64,000 nt of DNA, from positions 1-64,000 of the forward strand of contig CBINFS010000013.1 of NCBI GenBank assembly GCA_966250015.1, written 5' to 3'. Below the pieces are notes generated by a model that saw nothing but the letters and a program-made list of their open reading frames with translations, did not search any database and had not been told where the DNA came from. Below, in pieces: positions 8,117-17,458 of this stretch. Position numbers and translations under genes: made by a program. This DNA comes from CBINFS01 sp966250015. Its GTDB lineage: Bacteria > Bacteroidota > Rhodothermia > Rhodothermales > DASSAV01. The stretch's first letter is position 1; each line of letters begins with the position of its first letter.

Positions 8117-9764
8117 CCTGGTAGACCGTTATCTTTTTGATTCGTTGAGAGTCGGGGATACGTTGACCTGATCCGAACGTCCACAGCTGTCGTGGCGCTT
8201 GAATGAAGCTCCACCAGCCCTCAACCTTTCCGTGCCGATTCCAGTTGTCGATGATCCGCAACAGGAAATCGTCGAAAATGGCGCTTCTGCGGTCACTGTA
8301 CGTCCGGTGATCGACGTTCTTTTCAAACTCAAACACTTCGTTCGGGGTCGTTTTTTCTTCGAGACGCTCAACGATGAATCGGCGCATCGTCGCACCCCAG
8401 ACTATGCCAAGGTGGGGCTCTTTCGTGAGGTACGAAAAGTTGCTCAGCGTGAACTGATAGTCGTAAGGAGCAAAAAACCGGGGTGGAAGCGTGTACGTTC
8501 TACCATTGGTCCCAAGTGCTTCGAAACGGTAGGTGTAGCTGATGCGGGCGTCGAGCCACGCCAGTTCGGTGGGTTTGAACCAGAGCGCCGATCCGCCAAT
8601 GATGAGAACAGAGAGCACGAAATGGTTTGCGGTGAAAAAACCCGTGGCGGGCATTTTGTTTTTCATTAAAAGAATCGCGAGAGCGGCATCGAGCACGACC
8701 CACTTCCAGAAGAATATACCGGTCAGGACGACGATGCCTACGTGCAAAGCTATGCACGCAAGCAGAAAAACTCGCAGCCAGATCATGCGCCAAAGGCTCA
8801 CCAGCGCCCCACATTCGATGACCAGCGTGGCCGCTTTTAGCGGTTCGTTGAACCACGAGAAGGTTCTCGTCAGTCTGCTAATCTCGTCCGGGTCCAGAAA
8901 ACCCAGCCAGCCGTTTGCATAGGTGGCGGGAAGCAGATAGTGGATGCGGTCGAGCGCCATCCAATCGAGCTGAAGTTTGCCCAGGCCACACACCCAGTAA
9001 TGGCCAGCAATGAGGCAGAAGAGGAGGAAAACGAAGTCGGTGACGTTTCGGAAGTTGCTCAAGGAAGCTATCAACAAAAACGCGCCGAACAAAATGAGGA
9101 TGCGAACCAGCAGGATCTGTTCGGCCCAAGAGTACCCTCCGATTGGGATGTTGAATTGATGCAGGATCGTAAGAATGACCAGGACGAAGGGAAAAACGAA
9201 GATTGGGCGCCAGTAGATCAGAGGTATGAGGGCGAAAAGAAACAACCGGTCGAGGTCGTGTCGCTGGTCGAAAAAGAGGTTGTAATCGTAAGTTCCATAC
9301 GCCCAGGCCAGTATGAATGCCACGAGCAGCACGATATGCCTCAGTTTTTTGCCTTCCTCGATCGATTGCCAGGCAGGGTTTACCGTTCGATTACGGACCA
9401 GCATGGCCAGGACGAAAATGAGAAGACCGGCAGAAGCGAGCAGTCCGGCTTTACTGGTGAGGAGGTGTTTAATCAGTTGCGGCAGGATGAACGGTTGCTC
9501 ATACGACGCCGCTGGCAGGTTCGTAACCTTCACCAACACCCGATCGAGGACGACGTACACGGTCAGGAGAAGGCCTATCCGGAGCACGAGAAGGATAATT
9601 GAGGGAAGTCGAGCGTGTAGCTCGGCTGTCGGGACGAAAAGCTGCGTCAGGCGGCTTTTGATGGGGAGGGTGAGTGAGGATAGCTGCCGTTGAGCGGAAG
9701 GGCCGCTCCGATACAGTCGGTTTATACGACGTCGCGGCTTCGGAATCCAGTCTCCACGGCTCAT
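8004..9764 (-). CDS. polytopic membrane protein of unknown function
   Basis: A 586-residue protein with about ten hydrophobic segments between residues 55 and 400 (for example SIILLVLRIGLLLTVYVVL, ILILFGAFLLIASL, VFLLACIALHVGIVVL) and a soluble C-terminal region of roughly 180 residues (FAPYDYQFTLSNFSYLTKE, GWWSFIQAPRQLW). No signal peptide or named domain could be assigned; the overall plan is loosely like HTTM/VKGC-type membrane proteins, but I do not claim that. It is transcribed away from the NRPS operon, and the 254 bases between them should contain both promoters. The 3' end overlaps the convergent cyclodeaminase-family gene. Confidence 0.7.
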   Translation of the reverse strand: MSRGDWIPKPRRRINRLYRSGPSAQRQLSSLTLPIKSRLTQLFVPTAELHARLPSIILLVLRIGLLLTVYVVLDRVLVKVTNLPAASYEQPFILPQLIKHLLTSKAGLLASAGLLIFVLAMLVRNRTVNPAWQSIEEGKKLRHIVLLVAFILAWAYGTYDYNLFFDQRHDLDRLFLFALIPLIYWRPIFVFPFVLVILTILHQFNIPIGGYSWAEQILLVRILILFGAFLLIASLSNFRNVTDFVFLLFCLIAGHYWVCGLGKLQLDWMALDRIHYLLPATYANGWLGFLDPDEISRLTRTFSWFNEPLKAATLVIECGALVSLWRMIWLRVFLLACIALHVGIVVLTGIFFWKWVVLDAALAILLMKNKMPATGFFTANHFVLSVLIIGGSALWFKPTELAWLDARISYTYRFEALGTNGRTYTLPPRFFAPYDYQFTLSNFSYLTKEPHLGIVWGATMRRFIVERLEEKTTPNEVFEFEKNVDHRTYSDRRSAIFDDFLLRIIDNWNRHGKVEGWWSFIQAPRQLWTFGSGQRIPDSQRIKKITVYQVTSLFDGRQYQEIRTRPVRSVDVELSRGDVTLQSSTD

Positions 9765-10018
9765 CTCATTCAGTGCTTCACGTACCCGACATCCCCGATT
9801 TGATAATGTAAGACAGATCTGCCGCTTAGCAACACGGTACGCCGGATTCGCAAGAAACGTGAGCCAAAGACTTTCAGATACCGGTGTTGAACGTACCGGC
9901 CAATCCGGATTATCTAAAATAAAGGATTTTTAAAGTTTAGTCGGCTCCGGTAAGGATTGAGACGGTCCCTTGGCCCTTCCCGTTGCCCTGCCCTTTTCCT
10001 TGTGTCCAGACTTTGTCT
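9765..10018. promoter_or_regulatory. divergent intergenic region before NRPS operon
   Basis: These 254 bases separate the leftward membrane-protein gene from the first gene of the NRPS operon, so promoters for both must lie here. The part around 9905-9945 is strongly AT-rich compared with its surroundings and is the likely core region. I could not identify a convincing -35/-10 pair, Fur box or riboswitch by eye. Confidence 0.35.
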
Positions 10019-11167
10019 ATGGATTTTTCCTGGTCGGATGAGCAGCTGGCGTTTCGGGATAGGGTCGTTAAGTTCGCCCAACAAGAGCTAAATGAATGCC
10101 TTGTCGAGCGAGATCGGAAGAGTACGTTCTCCCGAGAGAACTGGCAAAAGTGCGCGGAATTCGGAATCCTTGGCCTTTCTGTTCCCCCCGAGTATGGAGG
10201 CGGCCCCGATATTGACATACTAACCGCGATGCTTGCAATGGAGGGGATGGGGTATGGATGCCGGGATAACGGCCTGGCCTTCGCCCTCAATGCACAGTTG
10301 TGGACGGTGCAATTGCCCATCTACAGGTATGGTTCTGAAGACCAGAGGAAGCGCTTCTTGCCAGCTTTGTGCAGCGGACGGAAAATCGGCGCGCACGCCA
10401 TTACCGAGCCGGAGGCGGGGTCTGACATTTACAGCCTTCAAACACGAGCTGAGGCAGTAGACGACGGATACGTGCTCAACGGCTCAAAAAGGCTGGTTAC
10501 GTTTGCTCCCATCGCGGACCTTGCGCTCGTCTTTGCCACAGTGAACCCCGAGCTGGGGAAGTGGGGAGTGACGGCCTTTGTGGTCGAAAAGGACACCCCG
10601 GGATTCACGGCCAGTCCGGTCCGCGAAAAAATGGGCCTGCGGACGGTCCCCATCGGGGAGCTGTATTTTGACGACTGTTTCGTTTCCGAGGCCAATCGAA
10701 TCGGGCCTGAAGGGGCCGGCGTCAGCATTTCAGGCCTGTCTCTGGAGATGGAGAGGACGTGCATTCTGGCCAGTCAGCTCGGCGCGATGGAGCGACAGCT
10801 GGAACAGTCGATCAAGTATGCCCGCGAGCGCAAGCAGTTCGGTCAGCCGATCGGCAAGTTCCAGGCAGTCGCCAATCGTATCGTCGAGATGAAGCTTCGG
10901 CTCGAAACGGCTCGTTTGCTTCTATACAAAGTGGCCTGGCTCAAGCATCTAGGAAAGTCGGCTATGCTGGAGGCTGCCCTGCTCAAGCTGCACCTGAGCG
11001 AGTGCTTCGTCCAGTCGGGTCTGGATGCCATTCGTATCCACGGCGGAATCGGCTACCTGACCGAATATGAAGTAGAGCGTGATTTACGAGACGCCGTGGG
11101 GGGGACGTTGTACGCAGGTACGTCAGATATCCAGCGCAACATCATTGCGAGGCTACTCGGGTTGTGA
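10019..11167 (+). CDS. PltE-like prolyl-carrier-protein dehydrogenase
   Basis: The start ATG 10019 (MDFSWSDEQ) gives 382 residues, the normal length for acyl-CoA dehydrogenases; upstream in-frame codons would add an unlikely leader. Conserved family features include AITEPEAGSD (flavin/substrate loop), YARERKQFGQPIG, and the C-terminal GTSDIQRNIIARLLGL. The glutamate at the usual medium-chain position is replaced (LYAGTSD), but E245 in SLEMERTC matches the alternative catalytic base of isovaleryl-CoA dehydrogenase and of PltE/RedW-type prolyl oxidases. Together with the next two genes this predicts FAD-dependent oxidation of prolyl-S-carrier protein to pyrrole-2-carbonyl, or to dehydroprolyl as in anatoxin AnaB. 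It is the first gene of an eight-gene operon. Confidence 0.85.
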   Translation: MDFSWSDEQLAFRDRVVKFAQQELNECLVERDRKSTFSRENWQKCAEFGILGLSVPPEYGGGPDIDILTAMLAMEGMGYGCRDNGLAFALNAQLWTVQLPIYRYGSEDQRKRFLPALCSGRKIGAHAITEPEAGSDIYSLQTRAEAVDDGYVLNGSKRLVTFAPIADLALVFATVNPELGKWGVTAFVVEKDTPGFTASPVREKMGLRTVPIGELYFDDCFVSEANRIGPEGAGVSISGLSLEMERTCILASQLGAMERQLEQSIKYARERKQFGQPIGKFQAVANRIVEMKLRLETARLLLYKVAWLKHLGKSAMLEAALLKLHLSECFVQSGLDAIRIHGGIGYLTEYEVERDLRDAVGGTLYAGTSDIQRNIIARLLGL

Positions 11168-11190
11168 CAATCGGGAGGTGGGGAGGACGG

Positions 11191-12813
11191 ATGTTGTACT
11201 TGTTGCACCAGGCTGTCGACCGGGCGGCCGAGAAAACACCTGAACATGAGGCCATCTGCTATTCAGGCCAGCGGCTGACCTATGCCGCCCTTTCGGAGCA
11301 GTCGGACCGGCTGGCGTACGTGCTCCATGCCCTCGGTGTGAAGCGTGGCGACCGTGTGGGCATGTGCATGAATAAAAGCCTAAACACGCCCGTCGCGCTC
11401 TATGGCATAATGAAGGCTGGAGCAGTATTCGTTCCGCTCGATCCGTCGGCCCCCGCCGCTCGTCTTGCATTCATTATTCGTGATTGTGGAATCCGTCACG
11501 TCATCACGGAGTCCTCAAAAGCCGGCTTATTGAGGGAGTTCGTTTACAGTGGAATCGACCTGCAGAGTGCCATTGGACTCGAGCCCGGTGAAGGGCTGCC
11601 GACAAACTGCGTTTCCTGTGCAGAGGTTAGCAGCGCTCCGAATCGCGTGCCCGATACGGGGATTATTGAACAGGATCCGGCCTACATACTGTACACGTCA
11701 GGCTCGACGGGTACCCCGAAGGGCGTCGTGCACACCCACCGTAGCGCGCTGAGTTTTGCAGAGATCGCGGTTCAAACCTTCGGATTTGAGAGTTCGGATC
11801 GACTGAGTAATCACGCTCCACTTCATTTCGACCTCTCAACGCTCGATTACTATTCGGCTGCGATTGCAGGCGCTACGACGGTCATCGTCCCAGAAGTCTA
11901 TACGAAGTTTCCTGCCAGCCTGTCAAAGCTGATGCAGGACGAAAGGCTGACGGTTTTCTACTCGGTTCCTTTTGCTCTGATACAGCTATTGCAGTACGGC
12001 GCTCTCGATAAGCGAGATCTGAGCGCATTGAGGTGGGTCATTTTTGGCGGGGAGCCGTTCCCGACCGGACATCTTCGTCGGCTGATGGAGAGCCTCCCGG
12101 GCGCCCGTTTCTGCAACATGTACGGCCCGACGGAGGTCAACGGGTGTACGTACCACATTTTACCCACACCTCCCAACCTCACGGAAGATTCGATTCCGAT
12201 AGGCCGCCTCTTCGGAAACGTGCAGGCGCTGGTCGTTGGGGAAGATGACGAGCCCGTGCCATATGGAGAGGTGGGTGAGCTGCTCGTACGGAGCCCTACG
12301 ATGATGCAGGGTTATTGGGGGCGGCCCGACCTGAACACACGCGCCTTCTGCCGAAGGCCCGGCGTCGGTCCAGTCGAAGAGGTCTATCATCGTACCGGGG
12401 ATCTCGTGAGGTGGGATAACGACGGTAACCTTCTTTTTCTAGGACGCAAAGATCGACAGGTCAAGGTGCGTGGATACAGGATCGAGCTGGACGAGATCGA
12501 AGCCGCACTGTACACCCACGACGCCGTGGAATCGGCCGCCGTTTTAGCAGTGCAGGGCGATGACGGTAGTAAGCATTTGGAGGCGGTCGTCGTTCTGAAG
12601 CCAGGGTCGACCGTGCAGCCGGCCGAGCTCGTAAGGCACGTCTCGTCCCTGTTGCCGCCCTATGCGGTGCCCGAAAAGGTCGGATTCCTGAGATCGATGC
12701 CCCGGACGTCAACCGGGAAAGTTGACCGCATTCAGCTCCAGGCGCTTGCCAGGAACGGTTCACAGGAATGGCATACCGAAAACCGAACCAGTGCCATTAG
12801 CCTTTCGACATAA
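11191..12813 (+). CDS. free-standing adenylation enzyme, prolyl-type (PltF-like)
   Basis: The start at ATG 11191 follows GGGAGG with four bases between; a GTG at 11164 overlapping the previous stop is the alternative. The 540-residue protein is an AMP-forming adenylation enzyme with all core motifs: A3 YTSGSTGTPKGV, A5 NMYGPTE, A7 YHRTGDL, A8 VKVRGYRIELDE and A10 STGKVDR. Aligned by eye to GrsA, the specificity residues read D-L-L-Y-I-G-M-G-C-K. The code I remember for prolyl-AMP ligases of pyrrole pathways is DLLYLALVCK, so five of nine variable positions are identical and the rest mostly conservative. It should activate L-proline and load the carrier protein encoded just downstream. Confidence 0.85.
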   Translation: MLYLLHQAVDRAAEKTPEHEAICYSGQRLTYAALSEQSDRLAYVLHALGVKRGDRVGMCMNKSLNTPVALYGIMKAGAVFVPLDPSAPAARLAFIIRDCGIRHVITESSKAGLLREFVYSGIDLQSAIGLEPGEGLPTNCVSCAEVSSAPNRVPDTGIIEQDPAYILYTSGSTGTPKGVVHTHRSALSFAEIAVQTFGFESSDRLSNHAPLHFDLSTLDYYSAAIAGATTVIVPEVYTKFPASLSKLMQDERLTVFYSVPFALIQLLQYGALDKRDLSALRWVIFGGEPFPTGHLRRLMESLPGARFCNMYGPTEVNGCTYHILPTPPNLTEDSIPIGRLFGNVQALVVGEDDEPVPYGEVGELLVRSPTMMQGYWGRPDLNTRAFCRRPGVGPVEEVYHRTGDLVRWDNDGNLLFLGRKDRQVKVRGYRIELDEIEAALYTHDAVESAAVLAVQGDDGSKHLEAVVVLKPGSTVQPAELVRHVSSLLPPYAVPEKVGFLRSMPRTSTGKVDRIQLQALARNGSQEWHTENRTSAISLST

Positions 12814-12846
12814 CCCGGCGAACCGGAGGATCGGGATCGAGAGAAC

Positions 12847-13086
12847 ATGAAGGAGACGCTCAGGACGTACATCACCGAGACGCTGTTGAGCAACGGCCTC
12901 GATTCGGAGGTGGGAGAGGACTCCAACCTGCTCCTGAGTGGCCTCATCGATTCGCTGGGGGTGATGATGCTCGTGCAGTTCATCGAGGAGCGGTTCCAGA
13001 TAGATATCCCACCTGAAGACGTAACGATGGAGCACTTCCTCTCGATAAACACCATTGAATCCTATCTCAGACAACGTCGGACGTAG
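12847..13086 (+). CDS. free-standing peptidyl carrier protein (PltL-like)
   Basis: A 79-residue acyl/peptidyl carrier protein. The four-helix pattern is recognisable and S36 in GLIDSLG is the phosphopantetheine attachment site; the DSL core and the following hydrophobic MMLVQFIEERF helix are canonical. It sits 33 bases after the adenylation enzyme and only two bases before the first modular NRPS gene, so the three genes should be translated together. It is the expected carrier for proline while the upstream dehydrogenase oxidises the ring. A phosphopantetheinyl transferase to activate it is not in the window. Confidence 0.88.
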   Translation: MKETLRTYITETLLSNGLDSEVGEDSNLLLSGLIDSLGVMMLVQFIEERFQIDIPPEDVTMEHFLSINTIESYLRQRRT

Positions 13087-13088
13087 CC

Positions 13089-16000
13089 ATGCTGGAAGGG
13101 GGGATCGATCGTGCTGGGAGTAAAGCGAGGCCGGGCGAAGCGTCCGTTTCGTTCGTTACGGATACGGATTTGGGAAAAGAAGGAGCGGATTTTACAGGCA
13201 GCTCAAACCTGACCAGGAGCCAGTTCTTGATCTGGATGGGTCAACAGCTGCACCCCGACGATCCGCTCTACAACATGGTGCTTACCTTCAACTTCGGGGG
13301 TGAACTCGATCCGGATCATTTCCGACAGGCATTTCAGGTGCTCTTGAACCAGAGTGACGCCCTGCGAACGGTCATTGACGAGGTCAACGGTGTACCCTTC
13401 CAGCGAGTACTGCCACCGTACGATTACACCGTCGAGTGTTTCGACTTTTCGGACCGTACCGATGCGGAGGTGGCGATAAAGGCTAACATCGATACGCGTG
13501 CCGGCAGGAAATTCGATTTGAAGACCCGCCTGTTTGATACCGCCTTGTTCCGCTTGCCTGGAGACCGGAGCGTGTGGTATCTGAATCAGCACCACCTGAT
13601 CACAGACGGCTGGTCGACGGCTCTCGTCTACCGGCGCATGGCGGATTTGTACGAGCATTCCCTGCGTGGCAGCCTCGACGAACCTCTCGATTTACCCCAG
13701 TACAGCGCATACGTAACGTACGAACGCACCTTCCGGCATTCACCGCTTTACCAGAAAGCCGCAGCCTACTGGGCTGAGAAGACGGCCTCGTCGACCGAAT
13801 CGCTTCGTCTGTACGGCAAAGAGGCGCCAGGGCGACGGACCAGGACTTGCAGAATACCCTTCAAGATCGATCTCGAACGTTCCCGAAGGCTCAGAGACCT
13901 AGCCGAACGAGAACCCTTCCGGGCGCTGTCGACCCATCAATCGCTGTTTAACCTATTTGCGACGGCGCTTTATGCCTACTTGCACCGGGTCAGCGGCCAG
14001 TCCCGGCTCGTTATTGGTACGCCGTCACACAACCGTCCAACCGCCGCATTCAAGGAAACGATCGGGGTTTTCATCGAGATCTTCCCGCTATCGGTCGAGA
14101 TCGACGAGGACGAAACGTTTCTTTCCCTTCTATCGAAGGTTCGGGTGGAGTCCAATAAATTTTTGCGGTACGCTCTACCCGGAGCGAGCTCGTCGGGTGT
14201 CAACCGAACGATACAGGTTCTGCTGAACTACATTCATGCCTCATTCCCTCCATTCTGCGGGCTGCCGGTAGAATCGGACTGGGTACACGCAGGGCACGGG
14301 GATGCCCATCACCAGCTTCGGCTTCAGGTGCACGATTTCGACGAGACGGACCGGTTCTTACTGCACTTTGATTTCAACGAGGACGTTTTTGACGAAAAGG
14401 CGCGTGAAGCGGCAATCGGTCATTTCAGACGGATGTTTGACGCCCTGACCGAGGATCCCTCCCAGCCGATACGATCGGTCAATTTGCTTTCCGAATCCGA
14501 GCGGAAAGCCCTGCTGGTCGATTTCAACACCCCTTCTGAAAGTTATCCGACCGCCTCCACCGCGGTTCACCTTTTTGAATCACAGGTAGAGAAGACCCCG
14601 GAATCCATTGCGGTGACGTGTGGCGAGCATTCGCTTACCTACCGTGAGCTCAACGAGCGGGCCAATCGGCTGGCACATTTCCTAAAGGGTCTCGGGGTTG
14701 GGCCGGAGGTTATGGTTGGCCTCTGTATGCGTCGATCGATTGAGATGGTCGTCAGCATACTGGGGGTGCTCAAAGCGAGAGGGTGTTACGTGCCCATTGA
14801 TCCTTCTTTTCCGGAAGATCGAATCTCGCTTTTGATAGAGGACGTCCAGGCGACTGCGGTCCTGACGCAGAAGTCGTTGGTCGGCCGGCTCCCCGTCCAG
14901 AAAACGCGTGTCGTCGCAGTCGATGAGGTGTTTGATTCCAACTCATTGCCTGTTACAAACCCGGCCGTCCTGCCCCTTCCGAACGACCTTGCCTACATCC
15001 TTTTTACCTCCGGATCGACCGGCCGGCCGAAGGGTGTCATGATCGAGCACTGCTCGCTGGCCAATTACGTTTCCTGGGCGAAGCGTTACTACTTACGGGG
15101 TGAGGTGTTAGACTTTCCGCTTTTTACCCCGCTTTCGTTCGACCTCACCGTCACCTCGATCTTTGTGCCCCTGGCTTCGGGCGGGAGGATCGTCGTTTAC
15201 GAAGAGGATGAGGGTCCCTTCGATCTCACCCTGCTCCGTGTGCTGGAAGACAATCAGGTGGACGTCATCAAGCTGACGCCTTCCCATCTGGCGCTCGTTC
15301 GGGATCGCGACTTTTCACGCTCTCGTGTCAAGAAGCTGATTCTGGGAGGAGAAGACCTCAAGACTGAGCTTGCCCGCCACGTCACGGCGGCGTTTGGAGG
15401 CAGGGTTGAGATCTACAACGAATACGGTCCGACGGAAGCGACCGTGGGGTGTATGATCCACCGGTACGGTGAAGCAGACGATGCGAACGTATCGGTGTCT
15501 ATCGGCCTCCCTGCGGCAGGAGCGCAGATCTACGTCCTGGAGCGGAACGGTGCAAACCTGATACCGGTACCGGCAGGCGTTACAGGTGAGATTTACATTG
15601 GAGGTCCCGGCCTCGCCCGGGGGTACTATCAGCGGCCGGACCTGACGGAAGAACGATTCGTCACCAACCCCTTCAGGGAAGGCGAGCGGTTGTACCGGAC
15701 GGGTGATCTCGGCCGATTCCATCCGAATGGTACGCTGGAATACCTTGGAAGGAGTGACTTCCAGGTAAAAATCAGGGGCATTCGCATTGAAACAGGCGAG
15801 ATCGAGTCGGTCCTGGCAAAGCACCCAGACGTTCTATCGTGCGTTGTCGACGCCAGACAAAAACAGAGGCGAAAAGAGGACATTACATATTGCACACGTT
15901 GCGGGTTGCCCTCCAACTATCCAGAGGTCAGGTTTGATGGGGAGGGTGTGTGCAGCGTGTGCCGGTCATACGATCTGTATGCAGAGAGAGCAAGCCAGTA

Positions 16001-17390
16001 CTTCCGGAATCTGGATGACCTCCAGTTGATCTTCGAGCAGAACCGGAGGGAGAAGCGGAGCGAGTACGACTGTATCATGCTGCTCAGCGGCGGCAAGGAC
16101 AGCACGTATGCCCTCTGCCGGCTGGTCGACATGGGCGTGAAGGTACTGGCTTACACGCTCGATAACGGCTACATCTCGGAGGAGGCCAAGGCGAACATTC
16201 GGCGGGTGACGGAAACGCTTGGGGTGGAGTGCATTTTCGGCACGACGCCGGCCATGAATGCCATATTCGTGGATAGCCTGAAACGCTACAGCAACGTTTG
16301 TAACGGATGTTTTAAAACGCTTTACACGTTGAGCCTGCAGCTCGCTAGAGAAAAGGGCATTTCGATCATCGTGACGGGTCTCTCGCGGGGTCAGTTTTTC
16401 GAAACTCGCCTGACCGAAGAGCTCTTCTGGAACGAATCGGTCGACGTCGCCCGCATCGACCGCTACATCCTGGAGGCTCGGAAAGCCTATCACCGCGCAG
16501 ACGATGCGGTGACGAGACTCCTCAACCCCGATAGCCAAATCGATGACGAATTACTGGATCGGGTGCGGTTCATCGACTTTTACCGGTATTGCGACGTCGG
16601 ATTGGATGAGATGCTCACATATCTCAACGCTCGCGTTCCCTGGGTCCGGCCTTCCGACACGGGAAGGTCGACGAACTGCCTGATCAACGAGGTGGGCATC
16701 TTCGTCCACAAAAAGGAAAGAGGCTACCACAATTATGCCTTTCCTTACAGTTGGGACGTTCGCATGGGGCACAAAACAAGAGAAGCCGCCCTTCAGGAGC
16801 TCGATGACGAGATCAATCTGCAAGCGGTTCAGCGCATCCTTTCCGAAATAGGGTACGACAACGAAATACCGATAGACGATGGATCCGAGAAACGCCTCGT
16901 CGCTTATTACACCGGATCCAGGAAGATTCCGCCGAAGGAGATAAAGGATTATTTATCAAAGACGTTACCCACGTACGCGATTCCTTCTCATTTCGTGCAG
17001 CTGGACCGACTGCCACTCAGCGGCCACGGGAAGGTCGATAGATCTCAGCTACCGGAGCCGGAAGGGGGTCGCGCTGAAATGGAAACCGGAACGGTCCACG
17101 TGGCGCCGTCCGGACCTGTCGAAGAACAGATAGCAGCAATTTGGGCAGAAGTGCTCCGGATGGATCGGGTTGGCGCAAACGATGCGTTTCTTTCACTGGG
17201 CGGAAATTCATTGCTCGCAATCCAGATCATTGCACGCGTGAACCAGGCATTTGGAATCGATCTGTCCCTTCAAAGTGCCCTGGAGGCGTCTACGGTGTCA
17301 GCCCTGGCGCGACGGGTGGAGGAGTGCCTGCTCGCCGAGTTGGACATGCTGTCCGAGGAAGAAGCACAGCGACTGCTCGACGATCCATGA
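13089..17390 (+). CDS. NRPS module C-A(PP-loop insertion)-PCP
   Basis: A 1433-residue NRPS. Domains: condensation about 38-470 with HHLITDG at 168-174; adenylation core about 490-925 with A3 at 640-645, NEYGPTE and YRTGDL; PP-loop domain about 930-1265; small adenylation subdomain about 1268-1340 with catalytic K1315; carrier about 1348-1420 with S1374 in GGNSL. The inserted segment begins with a CxxC...CxxC zinc-type knot (C935, C938, C955, C958), has the pyrophosphatase loop SGGKDS at 1000-1005 and another pair C1071/C1074, and resembles N-acetyl-sugar amidotransferases (WbpG/PseA). It sits between A8 and A9, where methyltransferases are known to interrupt A domains. The specificity residues read D-L-T-K-I-G-E-V-G-K, nearly the asparagine code DLTKLGEVGK. 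The insert may therefore modify the bound Asn (amide to thioamide, amidine or similar); that is inference. Confidence 0.9.
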   Translation: MLEGGIDRAGSKARPGEASVSFVTDTDLGKEGADFTGSSNLTRSQFLIWMGQQLHPDDPLYNMVLTFNFGGELDPDHFRQAFQVLLNQSDALRTVIDEVNGVPFQRVLPPYDYTVECFDFSDRTDAEVAIKANIDTRAGRKFDLKTRLFDTALFRLPGDRSVWYLNQHHLITDGWSTALVYRRMADLYEHSLRGSLDEPLDLPQYSAYVTYERTFRHSPLYQKAAAYWAEKTASSTESLRLYGKEAPGRRTRTCRIPFKIDLERSRRLRDLAEREPFRALSTHQSLFNLFATALYAYLHRVSGQSRLVIGTPSHNRPTAAFKETIGVFIEIFPLSVEIDEDETFLSLLSKVRVESNKFLRYALPGASSSGVNRTIQVLLNYIHASFPPFCGLPVESDWVHAGHGDAHHQLRLQVHDFDETDRFLLHFDFNEDVFDEKAREAAIGHFRRMFDALTEDPSQPIRSVNLLSESERKALLVDFNTPSESYPTASTAVHLFESQVEKTPESIAVTCGEHSLTYRELNERANRLAHFLKGLGVGPEVMVGLCMRRSIEMVVSILGVLKARGCYVPIDPSFPEDRISLLIEDVQATAVLTQKSLVGRLPVQKTRVVAVDEVFDSNSLPVTNPAVLPLPNDLAYILFTSGSTGRPKGVMIEHCSLANYVSWAKRYYLRGEVLDFPLFTPLSFDLTVTSIFVPLASGGRIVVYEEDEGPFDLTLLRVLEDNQVDVIKLTPSHLALVRDRDFSRSRVKKLILGGEDLKTELARHVTAAFGGRVEIYNEYGPTEATVGCMIHRYGEADDANVSVSIGLPAAGAQIYVLERNGANLIPVPAGVTGEIYIGGPGLARGYYQRPDLTEERFVTNPFREGERLYRTGDLGRFHPNGTLEYLGRSDFQVKIRGIRIETGEIESVLAKHPDVLSCVVDARQKQRRKEDITYCTRCGLPSNYPEVRFDGEGVCSVCRSYDLYAERASQYFRNLDDLQLIFEQNRREKRSEYDCIMLLSGGKDSTYALCRLVDMGVKVLAYTLDNGYISEEAKANIRRVTETLGVECIFGTTPAMNAIFVDSLKRYSNVCNGCFKTLYTLSLQLAREKGISIIVTGLSRGQFFETRLTEELFWNESVDVARIDRYILEARKAYHRADDAVTRLLNPDSQIDDELLDRVRFIDFYRYCDVGLDEMLTYLNARVPWVRPSDTGRSTNCLINEVGIFVHKKERGYHNYAFPYSWDVRMGHKTREAALQELDDEINLQAVQRILSEIGYDNEIPIDDGSEKRLVAYYTGSRKIPPKEIKDYLSKTLPTYAIPSHFVQLDRLPLSGHGKVDRSQLPEPEGGRAEMETGTVHVAPSGPVEEQIAAIWAEVLRMDRVGANDAFLSLGGNSLLAIQIIARVNQAFGIDLSLQSALEASTVSALARRVEECLLAELDMLSEEEAQRLLDDP

Positions 17391-17458
17391 TGGAAGTCGT
17401 TCGTGTGGCAATTGATGTAGTGTGAGGGATAGGGGTTAACGAGGTACGACGAAACACC

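Noticed and set aside
8940..9602. 220-codon plus-strand frame
   Set aside because: Highly charged translation opposite membrane helices of the 8004-9764 gene, a typical antisense shadow.
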